DNA of 64,000 nucleotides from Candidatus Geothrix odensensis (GCA_016714685.1 JADKCH010000009.1:58766-122765), one strand, 5' to 3'; numbered from the stretch's first letter, positions 15,380 to 24,971 are shown. Notes: a model not told the origin generated them from the sequence alone. Numbers and translations: made by a program.

Positions 15380-17923
15380 ATGCGCCGCGCGCTTCCCGCC
15401 GCTCTGGCCGTCTGCCTTGCCGTCGCGCCCGCCAGGGCGGAGGTACCCAACCCCAGCCAGTTCCTGAAGATGCCGGTGGGCGCGGACCGCACCCTGGCGG
15501 ACTATGGCCAGATCACCAGCTACTTCCGGGCCCTGGCCGCGGCGAGCCCCAGGGTGCAGGTGGAGGAACTCGGCAGGACCACGAACGGCCAGCCACTGAT
15601 CATGGCTGTCATCAGCAGCGAATCGAACCTCAGGGACAAAGCCAGGTATCAGGAGATCGCCAAACGGCTGGCGGACCCCCGGGGGCTCAGCGAAGCGCAG
15701 GTCGAGGCTCTGGCGAAGGAGGGCAGGGCCATCGTGCTGGTGACCTGTTCCATCCACGCCTCGGAGATCGCCGCTTCCCAGATGGCCATGGAGTGGGCCC
15801 ATGCCCTGGCCACGGCGCAGGACGCGGAGACCCGGCGGCGCCTCGACCAGGTGATCCTGCTCCTCATGCCCAGCCTCAACCCCGATGGCCAGGTGATGGA
15901 GACCGAGTACTACCGGAAGCAGCTGGGCACCCGGTACGAGGGCGGGCGGCTGCCCTGGCTGTACCACCCCTACGTGGGCCACGACAACAACCGCGACTGG
16001 TACATGCTCACCCAGAAGGAATCCATCGCCGTCAACCGCATGGCCTACCACCAGTGGTTCCCCCAGGTGTGGCTGGACGAACACCAGATGGGCGCCACGG
16101 GGCCGCGCATGTTCGTGCCGCCCTACGCCAATCCCGTGGCGGCGGAGATCCATCCCCTGGTCTGGCGCACGGTGGATCTGCTGGGCAGCACCATGAGCCT
16201 GCGTCTGGAGGAGGCCGGCAAGGCCGGCGTGGCCTACGGCACCATGTTCGACGCCTACTGGCCCGGCGGCACCAAGAACACCGGCTGGTGGAAGAATGTC
16301 GTGGGCCTGCTCACGGAAGTGGCCTCGGCCCGCCTGGCCAGCCCGGCTGACATCGACGCCACTGAACTCTCCGCCGGCGGCAAGGGCCTGGTGGAGTACA
16401 AGCCCCAGGTGAACTTCCCCAATCCCTGGAAGGGCGGGGCCTGGCGGCTGCGCGACATCATGGACTACGAGCGCATCGCCTCGGATGCCCTGCTGGAATC
16501 CTGCGCGAACCTGAAGAGCGATCTGCTCCGCAACCGGGCCCGCATGGCCCTGGCCAGCATCCAGGCTGGCGATCCGGCGGTGTTCTACCGGCTGCCGCTG
16601 GCGCAGCGCGATCCCGTGGCCGCGGCCCGGCTGGCCCACCTCATGGCCGAGAATGGCGCGGAAGTGCGGGTGGCCGGGGATGGATCGTACCTCCTGTCCA
16701 CGGCGCAACCCCTGGGACGCTTCGTGAAGGAGATGCTGGAGCCCCAGCGCTATCCCGAGACCCGCCCCGCCGCGGGCGCGCCGCCCATGGCCCCCTACGA
16801 TGTGGCGGCCTGGACGCTGCCCATGATGATGGGCGTCCAGGTGGAGAAGGCGCGGCTGAACGAAGGCCAGCGCAGCGCCACACGCCTGCTCAAGGCGGGG
16901 GATTGGCCCAGGGGCGGCATCACCGGCAGCGGCGCCGTGGCGGTATTGGACCGGCGCAGCACCGCCGCCGCGGGCCTGCTCAACGAGGTCTTGAAGTCCG
17001 AACAGGCGACCGTCGCCCTGGAGGCATTCGAGGCCGAGGGCAAGCGCTTCGAGGCGGGGTCCATCCTGCTGAAGGCCGGCTCCGGGTTGGACAACCTCGC
17101 CAGCCGCCACCATGTGGGCCTGATGACCCTCAGCGGCAAACCCAAGGTGAAACAGGCCACCTTGAAGGCGCCCCGGGTGGGACTCCTGAAGCCTTGGGCC
17201 GTCTCCATGGACGAGGGCTGGACGCGGTGGATCCTGGAGCAGCACGGCTTCGCGCCCCGCAGCCTCGAGCCCAAGGCCGCGCAGGCCGGCAAGCTCCACG
17301 AGGCCTTCGATGTGATCGTGCTGCCGGACGTGGCGAAGAGCCTGCTGCTGGAGGGGCGGCGGATGGAAGGGGATGTCCGGCGCTTCCAGGAGGAAGTACC
17401 CCCGGAGTACAGCGGCGGCCTCGGCAAGGAGGGCGTGAAGGCCCTGAAGGCCTTCGTGGAGCAGGGCGGCACCCTGGTGGCGCTGTCGGCCAGCTCGGAG
17501 TTCCTCATCGACGAGCTGGGCCTGCCGGTGCGGAACACGCTGTCCGGCCGCAGCAGTGAGGACTTCTCCTGCCCCGGGTCCATCCTCCACATGCATTTCG
17601 ATGGCGCCCATCCCGTGGCCTACGGCCTGGCGGCGGAAGGATTCGGGTTCATGGATGGCCGCCTGGCCTTCCAGACCCTGCCCGCCTCACCCCAGAACCG
17701 GCGCTCGGTCATCGCATCGTACCCCAGCGATGCCCGCGACATCCTGGCCAGCGGCTGGATCAAGGGGGCCGAGCGGCTGGAGCGCAAGGCCGCCGCCGTC
17801 AGCCTGGAGCTGGGCAAGGGAAAGGTCGTGCTCTTCGGCTTCCGGGTGCAGCACCGGGCGCAGACGGAGGAGACCTTCAAGCTCCTCTTCAACGCGCTGT
17901 ACTGGAGCGCGATGGGGGAGTGA
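15380..17923 (+). CDS. Secreted M14-family zinc metallopeptidase
   Basis: An 847-residue protein with a clear signal peptide (MRRALPAALAVCLAVAPARA). The M14 carboxypeptidase domain covers about 25-400: the zinc motif H126-A-S-E129 (SIHASEIAA), LLMPSLNPDGQVME, and the third ligand region LDEHQMGATGPRMFVPP. The C-terminal half contains a DJ-1/glutamine-amidotransferase-like fold (PRVGLLKPWAVSMDEGWTRWILEQ), as in many large Acidobacteriota and Bacteroidota M14 proteins. It starts after GGAGG at 15371-15375. About 46 bases of its 3' end, including codons before the stop, are copied at 18010-18055. Confidence 0.85.
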   Translation: MRRALPAALAVCLAVAPARAEVPNPSQFLKMPVGADRTLADYGQITSYFRALAAASPRVQVEELGRTTNGQPLIMAVISSESNLRDKARYQEIAKRLADPRGLSEAQVEALAKEGRAIVLVTCSIHASEIAASQMAMEWAHALATAQDAETRRRLDQVILLLMPSLNPDGQVMETEYYRKQLGTRYEGGRLPWLYHPYVGHDNNRDWYMLTQKESIAVNRMAYHQWFPQVWLDEHQMGATGPRMFVPPYANPVAAEIHPLVWRTVDLLGSTMSLRLEEAGKAGVAYGTMFDAYWPGGTKNTGWWKNVVGLLTEVASARLASPADIDATELSAGGKGLVEYKPQVNFPNPWKGGAWRLRDIMDYERIASDALLESCANLKSDLLRNRARMALASIQAGDPAVFYRLPLAQRDPVAAARLAHLMAENGAEVRVAGDGSYLLSTAQPLGRFVKEMLEPQRYPETRPAAGAPPMAPYDVAAWTLPMMMGVQVEKARLNEGQRSATRLLKAGDWPRGGITGSGAVAVLDRRSTAAAGLLNEVLKSEQATVALEAFEAEGKRFEAGSILLKAGSGLDNLASRHHVGLMTLSGKPKVKQATLKAPRVGLLKPWAVSMDEGWTRWILEQHGFAPRSLEPKAAQAGKLHEAFDVIVLPDVAKSLLLEGRRMEGDVRRFQEEVPPEYSGGLGKEGVKALKAFVEQGGTLVALSASSEFLIDELGLPVRNTLSGRSSEDFSCPGSILHMHFDGAHPVAYGLAAEGFGFMDGRLAFQTLPASPQNRRSVIASYPSDARDILASGWIKGAERLERKAAAVSLELGKGKVVLFGFRVQHRAQTEETFKLLFNALYWSAMGE
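17872..17919. repeat. Direct repeat of the M14 gene 3' end, copy 1
   Basis: Bases 17872-17905 equal 18010-18043 exactly (34 bp); after a 2-base difference, 17908-17919 equals 18044-18055. This copy lies within the M14 coding sequence. Confidence 0.9.
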
Positions 17924-18009
17924 GGCCCGCAGGCCAGGTGATTCCCTCTCTGTGGGGCCCCCGCTCCGGGCGCTCCCCCGGAGCGCGCCTTCGCGACCCA
18001 CATGGTCGG
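17920..18009. repeat. GC-rich hairpin element between direct repeats
   Basis: A 90-bp spacer carrying GGGGCCCCCGCTCCGGGCGC and the hairpin CTCCGGGCGCTCCCCCGGAG. It sits between two copies of the M14 gene end and resembles the element at 4498-4621 in layout and composition (GGGGCCCC core, CTTCGC...CGACC). No protein-coding potential. Confidence 0.55.
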
Positions 18010-18055
18010 GACCTTCAAGCTCCTCTTCAACGCGCTGTACTGGCGCGATGGGGGA
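18010..18055. repeat. Direct repeat of the M14 gene 3' end, copy 2 (non-coding remnant)
   Basis: Copy of 17872-17919 lacking two bases. It is followed at 18058-18073 by the perfect palindrome AAGCCCCGCGGGGCTT, which may end transcription from the M14 gene although a T-run is lacking. Confidence 0.85.
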
Positions 18056-18105
18056 ATAAGCCCCGCGGGGCTTGCTAGACTGGTCCCTCATCCACTGGAG
18101 GTCCC

Positions 18106-18852
18106 ATGTTCAGCCTCGACGGCAAGATCGCCCTCGTCACCGGCGCCAGCCAGGGCATCGGCGAAGCCATCGCGAAGCAGCTCGCCGCCCAGGGGGCCAT
18201 GGTGGTCTGCGCGGCCCGCACGCTGAACAAGCTGCAGGAGGTGGCGGACGCCATCACCGCCGCGGGGGGCAAGGCGGATGTCATCGCCGCCGACCTGTCG
18301 GACACGGCCTCCGTGAAGGCCGCCGTGGCCGCCACCGTGGAGCGCCACGGCGCCATCCACATCCTGGTGAACAACGCGGGCATCACCCGCGACAAGCTCC
18401 TCATCCAGATGAAGGAGGAGGACTGGGACGCGGTGATCGACACCAACCTCAAGGGCGCCTGGACGGCCATCCAGGCGGCCACCAAGCCCATGATGAAGCA
18501 GCGCTGGGGCCGCATCATCAACATCGCCTCCGTGGTGGGCCAGATGGGCAACCCGGGCCAGTCGAACTACGTGGCCGCGAAGGCCGGGCTCATCGGCCTC
18601 ACCAAGTCCGTGGCCCGGGAGCTGGCCAGCCGCAACGTCACGGCCAACGCCGTGACGCCCGGCTACATCGAGACCGCCATGACCGCGGGCCTTTCCGAGG
18701 ACGTGAAGGCCGAGTTCACCAAGCAGATCCCCCTGGGCCGCATGGGGACCCCCGCCGACATCGCGTCCGCCGTGGCCTTCCTGGCCAGTGACGAGGCCAG
18801 CTACATCACCGGGCAGGTCCTCAGCGTGAATGGCGGAATGCTGATGGCCTGA
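18106..18852 (+). CDS. fabG: 3-oxoacyl-[ACP] reductase
   Basis: A 248-residue short-chain dehydrogenase that reduces 3-oxoacyl-ACP in fatty acid elongation. The NADP loop TGASQGIG is at 12-19, NNAG at 89-92, and the triad S142, Y155, K159 (SNYVAAKAG) is complete. The C-terminal ITGQVLSVNGGMLMA is the usual FabG end. It starts after GGAGGTCCC. fabG is here apart from plsX-fabD, with repeats upstream that may mark a rearrangement; acpP and fabF do not follow. Confidence 0.92.
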   Translation: MFSLDGKIALVTGASQGIGEAIAKQLAAQGAMVVCAARTLNKLQEVADAITAAGGKADVIAADLSDTASVKAAVAATVERHGAIHILVNNAGITRDKLLIQMKEEDWDAVIDTNLKGAWTAIQAATKPMMKQRWGRIINIASVVGQMGNPGQSNYVAAKAGLIGLTKSVARELASRNVTANAVTPGYIETAMTAGLSEDVKAEFTKQIPLGRMGTPADIASAVAFLASDEASYITGQVLSVNGGMLMA

Positions 18853-18859
18853 GCTGGAC

Positions 18860-20791
18860 ATGCTCGGCTCCCTGCAGGATCTGATCCGCCGAGGCTGGGC
18901 GGCCTTCCGCTTCCGGCGCGACTGGCCCTGGGCCTTCCTCCTCGTGGGACTGGCCCTGGCCCTGCCGCCGGTGGGCTCTGGCTGCGCCGGGGCCGTGGCC
19001 TGGGTCGGCGGGCTGTGGCTCCTCCTCCGGGGCCTGCGGTGGATCTGGAACAAGCTCCTGTTCCGCGTATCGCGGCGGCTGTGGGTGATCCTCGCGCTCA
19101 TGTCGGTGCTGCCCGTGGTGGCCCTGGCCCTGATGCTCATGGCCCTGGGCTGGCTCGGGCTGGGGGCGCAGGTGAGCCGCTCCACGCAGCAGACCCTGGC
19201 GGCCTGGGAAGATGCCCTGAAGACCGCCAACCAGGAACCCACCGACGCCGCTGCCTTGCAGGCCCTGCGCACCTACGGCGGGGCCTGGGTGGAGCACGTG
19301 CCGCAGCTGCCGGAGGGCGTGCCCGAGGCCTTCATCGGCATGGTCTGGGCCGACCGCCACGATGCCGGCCTGCAAGAGACCCGCAAGGACACCTACCTGC
19401 GAACCGTGCGGCCGGAACCCGGCGGCTTCCGGGTCCTGTCCCTCAACCTCGGCGTCCTCGGCGACCGCGCCCAGGCCCTGGCGGGCGGCCAGGTGCGCTT
19501 CCAGCTGGCCCCGCAGCGGGAGAGCAAGAAGGGGAAGGAGTCCTTCAAGATCACCACCGGCGGGGGGCGCGTGGGCCAGGAGGCGCCCATCCTGGCTGGC
19601 GAAGGCGTGGCCGTGGCCACCTGGACCAAGGGACAACCCCTCCAGGGCACCGGCCTGTTCGCCCCCTTCGACCTGCCGCCGCTGGCCTTCACGCTCACCG
19701 ACTGGTCCACGGGGCAGTCCCTGGTGCTCACGGCGACGCCCGAGACGAACCTCTACGCCCTGTTCGCGGGCTTTGGCGCCAGCGAGCGGCAGGGCATGTC
19801 CCTGGGCACCGTGAAGGCCATCATCGTCGTGGTGCTGGTGCTGATGGCCCTGGCCCTGGCCCAGGCCTTCGCGGCGATCCTCGGACTGGTCCTGGCCTGG
19901 TCGCTCGGGCGGGCCGTGAACGACCTCCACCGCGGCGTGAACCAGCTCAGCCTGGGGGATTTCTCCGCCCGCATCCATCCCCGGGGCAGGGACCAGGTGG
20001 CTCAGCTCTCCGCGGCCTTCAACGACATGGCCGCGCGGCTGCAGACCGCCGCCTCCGAGCGGGAGGAGCGGCTGCGCATGGAGCAGGAGCTGCGGGTCGC
20101 CCGGGAGGTGCAGATGCGCCTGCTGCCCGATCTGGAGGCCCTGCGGATGCCCTCGGTGCGGGCCACCATCCTCCCGGCCCGCGAGGTGGCCGGCGACTAC
20201 TACGACCTGTTCCCCCTGGCCGATGGCAGCCTGGCCTTCCTGATCCTCGACGTGAGCGGCAAGGGCACCAGCGCGGCCTTCTACGCCGCGGAGACCAAGG
20301 GCGTGCTTTCGGCCCTGGACAAGCAGGCCCTCGGGCCCGTGGACGTGGCCGACCGCCTGAACGCCATCTGGTGCCAGGGCCATGACCGGCGCCTCTTCCT
20401 CACCCTGGCCTACGGCACCTTCCATCCCCGCACGGGCCGCTTCCAGTTCGTGCGGGCGGGGCACCCCTCCGCGTTCCTGCGGCGCCAGGAGGGCCAGGTC
20501 ATCCGGCTGCATCCCCGGGGGCTCGGCGTGGGCCTCAGCGGCAGCCGCTTCCGGGATGCCCTGGAGCTCTGCGAGGGCACCCTGGAGCCCGGCGACAGCC
20601 TGATCTTCTACACCGACGGACTCACCGAGGCGCAGGCTCCCGATGACGCCTTCTACGGCGAGGATCGCCTGGAGACGCTGCTCACCCTGCCTGCGGAGGA
20701 CCTGCAGGCCGCCATCCTGGCCGACGTGGTGGCCTTCGGCGGGGGCAGACCCCTCGCGGACGACCTGACCCTGCTCATCCTCAAGCGTTGA
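18860..20791 (+). CDS. Membrane-bound SpoIIE-family phosphatase with HAMP domain
   Basis: A 643-residue signalling protein. Hydrophobic segments occur at about 24-58 and 72-98, then a periplasmic sensor region to about 315, a further membrane segment (about 318-345), and a HAMP domain (LGRAVNDLHRGVNQLSLGDFSARIHPRG...QLSAAFNDMA). The C-terminal PP2C/SpoIIE domain begins LRVAREVQMRLLPD and has AGDYYDLF, LDVSGKGTSAAFYAA, AGHPSAFL, YTDGLTEAQ and DDLTLLIL, so all metal-binding Asp residues are present. It probably dephosphorylates a partner-switch protein in response to an envelope signal. It starts 7 bp after fabG and converges on a Ser/Thr kinase gene 10 bp away. Confidence 0.88.
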   Translation: MLGSLQDLIRRGWAAFRFRRDWPWAFLLVGLALALPPVGSGCAGAVAWVGGLWLLLRGLRWIWNKLLFRVSRRLWVILALMSVLPVVALALMLMALGWLGLGAQVSRSTQQTLAAWEDALKTANQEPTDAAALQALRTYGGAWVEHVPQLPEGVPEAFIGMVWADRHDAGLQETRKDTYLRTVRPEPGGFRVLSLNLGVLGDRAQALAGGQVRFQLAPQRESKKGKESFKITTGGGRVGQEAPILAGEGVAVATWTKGQPLQGTGLFAPFDLPPLAFTLTDWSTGQSLVLTATPETNLYALFAGFGASERQGMSLGTVKAIIVVVLVLMALALAQAFAAILGLVLAWSLGRAVNDLHRGVNQLSLGDFSARIHPRGRDQVAQLSAAFNDMAARLQTAASEREERLRMEQELRVAREVQMRLLPDLEALRMPSVRATILPAREVAGDYYDLFPLADGSLAFLILDVSGKGTSAAFYAAETKGVLSALDKQALGPVDVADRLNAIWCQGHDRRLFLTLAYGTFHPRTGRFQFVRAGHPSAFLRRQEGQVIRLHPRGLGVGLSGSRFRDALELCEGTLEPGDSLIFYTDGLTEAQAPDDAFYGEDRLETLLTLPAEDLQAAILADVVAFGGGRPLADDLTLLILKR

Positions 20792-20801
20792 TCCGGGCTC
20801 C

Positions 20802-23588
20802 TCAGCGGGCCGCGTCCTTCAGCTCCCGGACGATCTCCGGAGCCTGGACCTGGGCCGCCTGGAGGGCCTTGGCGAAAAGGGTCTTGGCCACCTCGGCGTG
20901 GCCTTCCCCGCGGGCCAGCCAGGCCTGGGCCCGGAGGATGTAGGGCGTCTCGTGGGTGGAGAGGGTGCGGCTGCGTTCCAGCAGGCTGCGGGCCATGCCG
21001 CGCCGCCCGTCCCGGGCGAGGCACTCGGCCTCCCCCGCCAGGCAGTGGGCCTCCATGACCGCGTCCTTGAGCTCCTGATGGAGGGCCAGGGACTGGCGGT
21101 AGAACCCCCGCGCGGACTCGAAGCGCAGGGCCGTGCGGTTCAGTTCCCCCAGGTTGTAGAGGGCCAGGGCCTCCATGGGCCGCAGGCTGGTCCGGCGGGC
21201 CAGATCCAGGAACTGCCGCACGAGGCCTTCGGCGCGGTCGAGGTCGCCCCGGGCCTGGGCGACGCTGGCCAGGCCCATCAGGGTGTAGACCAGGCCGTTC
21301 TGGTCGCCGCTGGCTTCGCGCAGCGCCTGGGCCTTGCGGAAGAAGGACTCGGCGCGCTCCAGGCCGCCCTCCTGGGCCAGCGCCAGATCGCCGAGGTTGT
21401 TGGTGATGATGGCCTCCCCCCACTTGTCCCCATAGCCCTGCACGGTCTGCAGCGCGCTCAGGTAGCGCGCTTCCGCGGCCCGGAGGTTGCCGCGCTCGCG
21501 TTCAAGGACCGCGAGGTTGTTCAAGGTCCGGGTGGCATTCAGCTTGTCGCCGGCGGACTGGTACATGGTCAGGGCCTGCTGGTATTCGGTCTCCGCTTCG
21601 ACGGGCTTGTGCAGGCGCTGGAAGGCGACTCCGATGGTGGCGTGGACGCCCGCCTCGAACGACGCGTTCCCCAGAGATTTCGCCAGGTCCAGGGCCTCCC
21701 GGCTGGCCTGGTCTGCGGCCTCCCACTGCCCCCGGTCTCCGTGGCGGACGGCCAGGTAGTGCAGGGCCCGCATCTCGTCCACCCGGTTGCCCTGGGCCCG
21801 GGCGGCCCAGCGCGCCCACTGGAAGATGGGCTCGGGCGGGATGTCCGCCAGGCGGCTGAGACAGCGCGCATAGCCCAGCACGGCCGGCGCGTAGTGCGGG
21901 GCCAGCTGGGCGGCCCGCTGGAAGGTCTGGGCCGCGTCCTTGAAATCGCCCCGGCCCATGAGCTCGGTGCCGCGGACGTAGGCCTCCAGGGCCTTCGGCG
22001 GGACGTCCGGCAGGGTCCTGCGGGAACGGGTTGCGAAAGGATCCACGGCCTTGAGGAGGTCCCCCGAGACTTTCCGCGCCAGGGGCAGCGAGATGGTGGT
22101 GTGGTCGCCGGCTTCCTGGGCCTCGCCGGACTGCCGGACCTTCCCGCTGGCATCCATGAGCTCGTAGGCCACCGTGAAGGCCCCGCCCGCGGCCCTCGTC
22201 AGCGAGCCGCGGAGCAGGAGCTGGGTGCCGAGCGCCGACAGCAGGCGCAACTCGTCCTCGGAACTGAGGGCGCCCTGGGGGGGCAGGCGCAGGGTGCTGC
22301 GCGCCTTCGCCACGCTCTCCAGATCCAGGGGCGCCAGCTTCGGGTGTTCCCGGAGCGAGGCCTCCAGCATCTCCGGGAGGACGAGCCGCGCCACGGCATC
22401 CATGCCGGGGTCGCCGGTCTGGTTGGCGAAAGGCAGCACCACCAGCCGGGCCGGGTGCTGCCGCACGAGGTCGGCGATGATGCCGCGGCTCAGGAACAGG
22501 TTCACGGCCATGGCCAGGAGCAGGGCCCCGGCCACGGACACGGCCGTCCAGCGCAGGAGGCTCCGGGGGCGGAGGAGGTTGCCCAGGGTCTCGGAGACGC
22601 GGGCCGCTGTCGGGCGCTTGAAGGGATGGGCCTCCAGCATGGCCCGCAGCAGGTCCGAGGTTCCGGAAGGAAGGCCCCGCACCTTCAGCTCACGCCGGGA
22701 GCCCTCGACGATGGCGCGCATTCGGGACCGACCTTCGCCTGGGAAGGGATGCTCCCCCGCGAGTAGCTCCCAGGCCAGGATGCCCAGGGAGAACACGTCA
22801 CTGGAAGGCCCCGCCGCCTGCCCCTGGATCTGCTCCGGAGAGGCGTAGCTGGGGCTGCCCATGAAGGTGCCCGCCTGGGTCAGCTGCTCCCAGCTGTGGG
22901 AGCCCGAGGCGCCCCGCCGCTCGCCCTCGGCGCACGACATGGCCGTCTCCCGCCCGTCCCCATTCCGCTTCTGCTCGGCCGCCTCGAGGGCCTGCAGCAG
23001 GGCTAGGTTGGGAACGGGGGCCGGCGTGATCTGGAACTCCCCCGGGCCCTGGGTGCCCGCCAGCCGGGCCAGCCCGAAATCGAGGACTTTCACCCGGGGG
23101 CCCTGGTCGCCCTTCCCCGGGGCGACCATGATGTTGCCGGGCTTGAGGTCGCGGTGGACCAGGCCCTTGGCGTGGGCGGCCTCCAGCGCGAGGGACACGC
23201 CGCGGATCACCTGGAGCTTGTCCCGCACCTTGAATGCCGCGGCGGCCTGGTCGAGCGTCTGGCCCTCCACCAGCTCCATGGCGATGAAGGTGCCGCCGGG
23301 CCCATCGACCCAGTCGTGGATCTGGCAGACGTTCGGGTGGTTGAGCTGGGCCAGGGCGAGGGCCTCGCGCCGGAACCGCTCAGGGGCTCCGGCCTCCCGC
23401 TCACCACCCACACTCAGGGCCTTGAGGGCCACGTTGCGCTCCAGCGTGGGATCCCAGGCCAGGTACACCTCGCCCATGCCGCCACTGCCCAGCAGCGACT
23501 CCACGCGGAAGCGGCCCACCAGGTCCCCGGGCTCCAGAAGCCGTCTTCCCGGAGGAAGTTCGGGCGCAGGCTGGGGTTCGTTGGACAT
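20802..23588 (-). CDS. Serine/threonine protein kinase with membrane anchor and TPR domain
   Basis: A 928-residue Hanks-type kinase. Kinase landmarks: G-loop LLGSGGMGEVYLAWD (32-46), Lys56 in VALKAL, HRDLKPGN (145-152), DFG (170-172) and SPEQ (250-253). Between DFG and SPEQ is an activation segment about 77 residues long, with an insert near 180-238. A single membrane helix follows (about 346-367). The outer part has a TolB/FlgO-like region (RLVVLPFANQTGDPGMDA) and then a series of tetratricopeptide repeats (about 540-928; YAPAVLGYARCLSRLA, ATRTLNNLAVLERERGN, ALYNLGELNRTALR). TPRs probably bind partner proteins. The substrate is unknown. Confidence 0.9.
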   Translation of the reverse strand: MSNEPQPAPELPPGRRLLEPGDLVGRFRVESLLGSGGMGEVYLAWDPTLERNVALKALSVGGEREAGAPERFRREALALAQLNHPNVCQIHDWVDGPGGTFIAMELVEGQTLDQAAAAFKVRDKLQVIRGVSLALEAAHAKGLVHRDLKPGNIMVAPGKGDQGPRVKVLDFGLARLAGTQGPGEFQITPAPVPNLALLQALEAAEQKRNGDGRETAMSCAEGERRGASGSHSWEQLTQAGTFMGSPSYASPEQIQGQAAGPSSDVFSLGILAWELLAGEHPFPGEGRSRMRAIVEGSRRELKVRGLPSGTSDLLRAMLEAHPFKRPTAARVSETLGNLLRPRSLLRWTAVSVAGALLLAMAVNLFLSRGIIADLVRQHPARLVVLPFANQTGDPGMDAVARLVLPEMLEASLREHPKLAPLDLESVAKARSTLRLPPQGALSSEDELRLLSALGTQLLLRGSLTRAAGGAFTVAYELMDASGKVRQSGEAQEAGDHTTISLPLARKVSGDLLKAVDPFATRSRRTLPDVPPKALEAYVRGTELMGRGDFKDAAQTFQRAAQLAPHYAPAVLGYARCLSRLADIPPEPIFQWARWAARAQGNRVDEMRALHYLAVRHGDRGQWEAADQASREALDLAKSLGNASFEAGVHATIGVAFQRLHKPVEAETEYQQALTMYQSAGDKLNATRTLNNLAVLERERGNLRAAEARYLSALQTVQGYGDKWGEAIITNNLGDLALAQEGGLERAESFFRKAQALREASGDQNGLVYTLMGLASVAQARGDLDRAEGLVRQFLDLARRTSLRPMEALALYNLGELNRTALRFESARGFYRQSLALHQELKDAVMEAHCLAGEAECLARDGRRGMARSLLERSRTLSTHETPYILRAQAWLARGEGHAEVAKTLFAKALQAAQVQAPEIVRELKDAAR

Positions 23589-23633
23589 TTCACACCAGGT
23601 ATTTTTTTTACCTTAGCACGGCCAACGCAGGCT

Positions 23634-24944
23634 TCAATCCAGCCTTGCGCGACGCTCGCCATCCTTCCAGCGCAGGCGGAGGCCAGCCCCGGCGGGCAGG
23701 GCTTCTGCGCGGGTCACCGGCCGTCCGTCCGGCCCCAGGGCCAGCACGAAGCCCCGTTCCAGCGGGCCGGAGGGGTCCAGCCCCTGCAGGCGCTCGGCCA
23801 TCACGGCCAGCCGCTGGTCGCGGCGCTGGAGGGCGCGGAGGAGCGCGGGCTCCAGGCGCCGCTGGGCGTCCCGCACCCGGGGGAGATCCGCTTCGCCTGC
23901 AACCTGGGCTCCCAGGTGGCCCAGCCTCTGCCGGAGCAGGGCCAGCCTCGCGGCGGCCCCATCCAGGCCGCGACTGGGGTGGGCCAGGGCCAGCCGCTGG
24001 GTCAGGGCGCCGAAGCGGGACTGGGCCGGGGCCACCGGCTCCACCCGCTGCAGCCCGTGGTCGGTCAGCAGGTTGAGGGTGGTCTCCTGGCCCTGCAGCC
24101 GCCAGAGGACCTTGGCGCACAGGGCGTCCACCCGCCGCCGCAGCTCGGCGCCCAGGGCCGACCGGTCCGGCGTGGCCAGCTCGGCGGCCTGGCTGGGCGT
24201 GGCCGCCCGGCGATCCGCCGCGAGGTCCACCAGGGTGGTGTCGATCTCGTGGCCCACGCCCGTGATGACGGGGATGCGGCACTCGGCCACGGCCCGCACC
24301 AGCTCCGGGTCGTTGAAGGCCCAGAGATCCTCCAGGCTGCCGCCACCCCGCACCAGCAGCAGGGCCTCGCAGCCCCAGTGGGGATCCTGCAGCTCCTGGA
24401 GGGCCAGCAGGGTCTCGGGCACGCAGCGCTCGCCCTGGGCGGCGGCGGGGGCGATGAGCACGTGGATCCCCGGTGCGCGCCGGCCCATCACCTCCAGCAC
24501 ATCGCGCAGCGCCGCGCCCCCCAGGGCCGCCACCACGCCCAGCTTTCTCGGAAAGCGGGGCAGGGACCGCTTGGGGCGGTCGAAGAGGCCCTGGGCCCGC
24601 AGCTCCGCCTCCAGCTGCCGCAGCCGCGCCTGCAGGTCGCCTGCGCCCGCCAGCTCGCAGTGGGTCACGGCCAGCGTGAGGGTGCCCCCCGCCACGTAGA
24701 GGTTCAGGCTGCCCTTCAGCACCACCCGCTGGCCGTCCGCGGGCCGGTGCTGGAGGAAGCGCTGCTGGCTGGCCCACACGGCGCAGGAGAGGGCGGCTCC
24801 TTCCTCCTTCAGCGTGAAGTACCAGTGCTTGCCCGAGCCCCGGAAGTTCGACACCTCCCCCACCACGCACACCGCCGCGAAGGCCGGCTCCAGCCGGGTC
24901 TTGATCTGTTCCAGCAGGCGCTTGACGGAGAGGGGGGCGTCCAT
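23634..24944 (-). CDS. xseA: Exodeoxyribonuclease VII large subunit
   Basis: A 436-residue nuclease subunit. The N-terminal OB-fold has SVKRLLEQIKTRLE, GEVSNFRGSGKHWYFTLKEEGAALSCAVW and the RVVLKGSLNLY strand. The catalytic domain has the family signature LLVRGGGSLEDLWAFNDPELVRA and PVITGVGHEIDTTLVDLAADRRAATPSQAAE. A coiled-coil region follows. It degrades single-stranded DNA together with XseB, which is not encoded nearby. The ATG at 24944 is chosen because the OB domain begins there; in-frame codons up to 25016 would overlap the promoter of the divergent gene. Confidence 0.95.
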   Translation of the reverse strand: MDAPLSVKRLLEQIKTRLEPAFAAVCVVGEVSNFRGSGKHWYFTLKEEGAALSCAVWASQQRFLQHRPADGQRVVLKGSLNLYVAGGTLTLAVTHCELAGAGDLQARLRQLEAELRAQGLFDRPKRSLPRFPRKLGVVAALGGAALRDVLEVMGRRAPGIHVLIAPAAAQGERCVPETLLALQELQDPHWGCEALLLVRGGGSLEDLWAFNDPELVRAVAECRIPVITGVGHEIDTTLVDLAADRRAATPSQAAELATPDRSALGAELRRRVDALCAKVLWRLQGQETTLNLLTDHGLQRVEPVAPAQSRFGALTQRLALAHPSRGLDGAAARLALLRQRLGHLGAQVAGEADLPRVRDAQRRLEPALLRALQRRDQRLAVMAERLQGLDPSGPLERGFVLALGPDGRPVTRAEALPAGAGLRLRWKDGERRARLD

Positions 24945-24971
24945 CCCCGCATGATCGCACAGCCTTTTCGC

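Noticed and set aside
14339..17611. 1090-codon open frame on the minus strand
   Set aside because: It is the antisense shadow of the hydrolase and M14 genes; composition is low-complexity Gly/His/Arg/Gln, as expected in high-GC DNA. The same applies to other long antisense frames (18821-20512, 11000-12835, 57337-60195).
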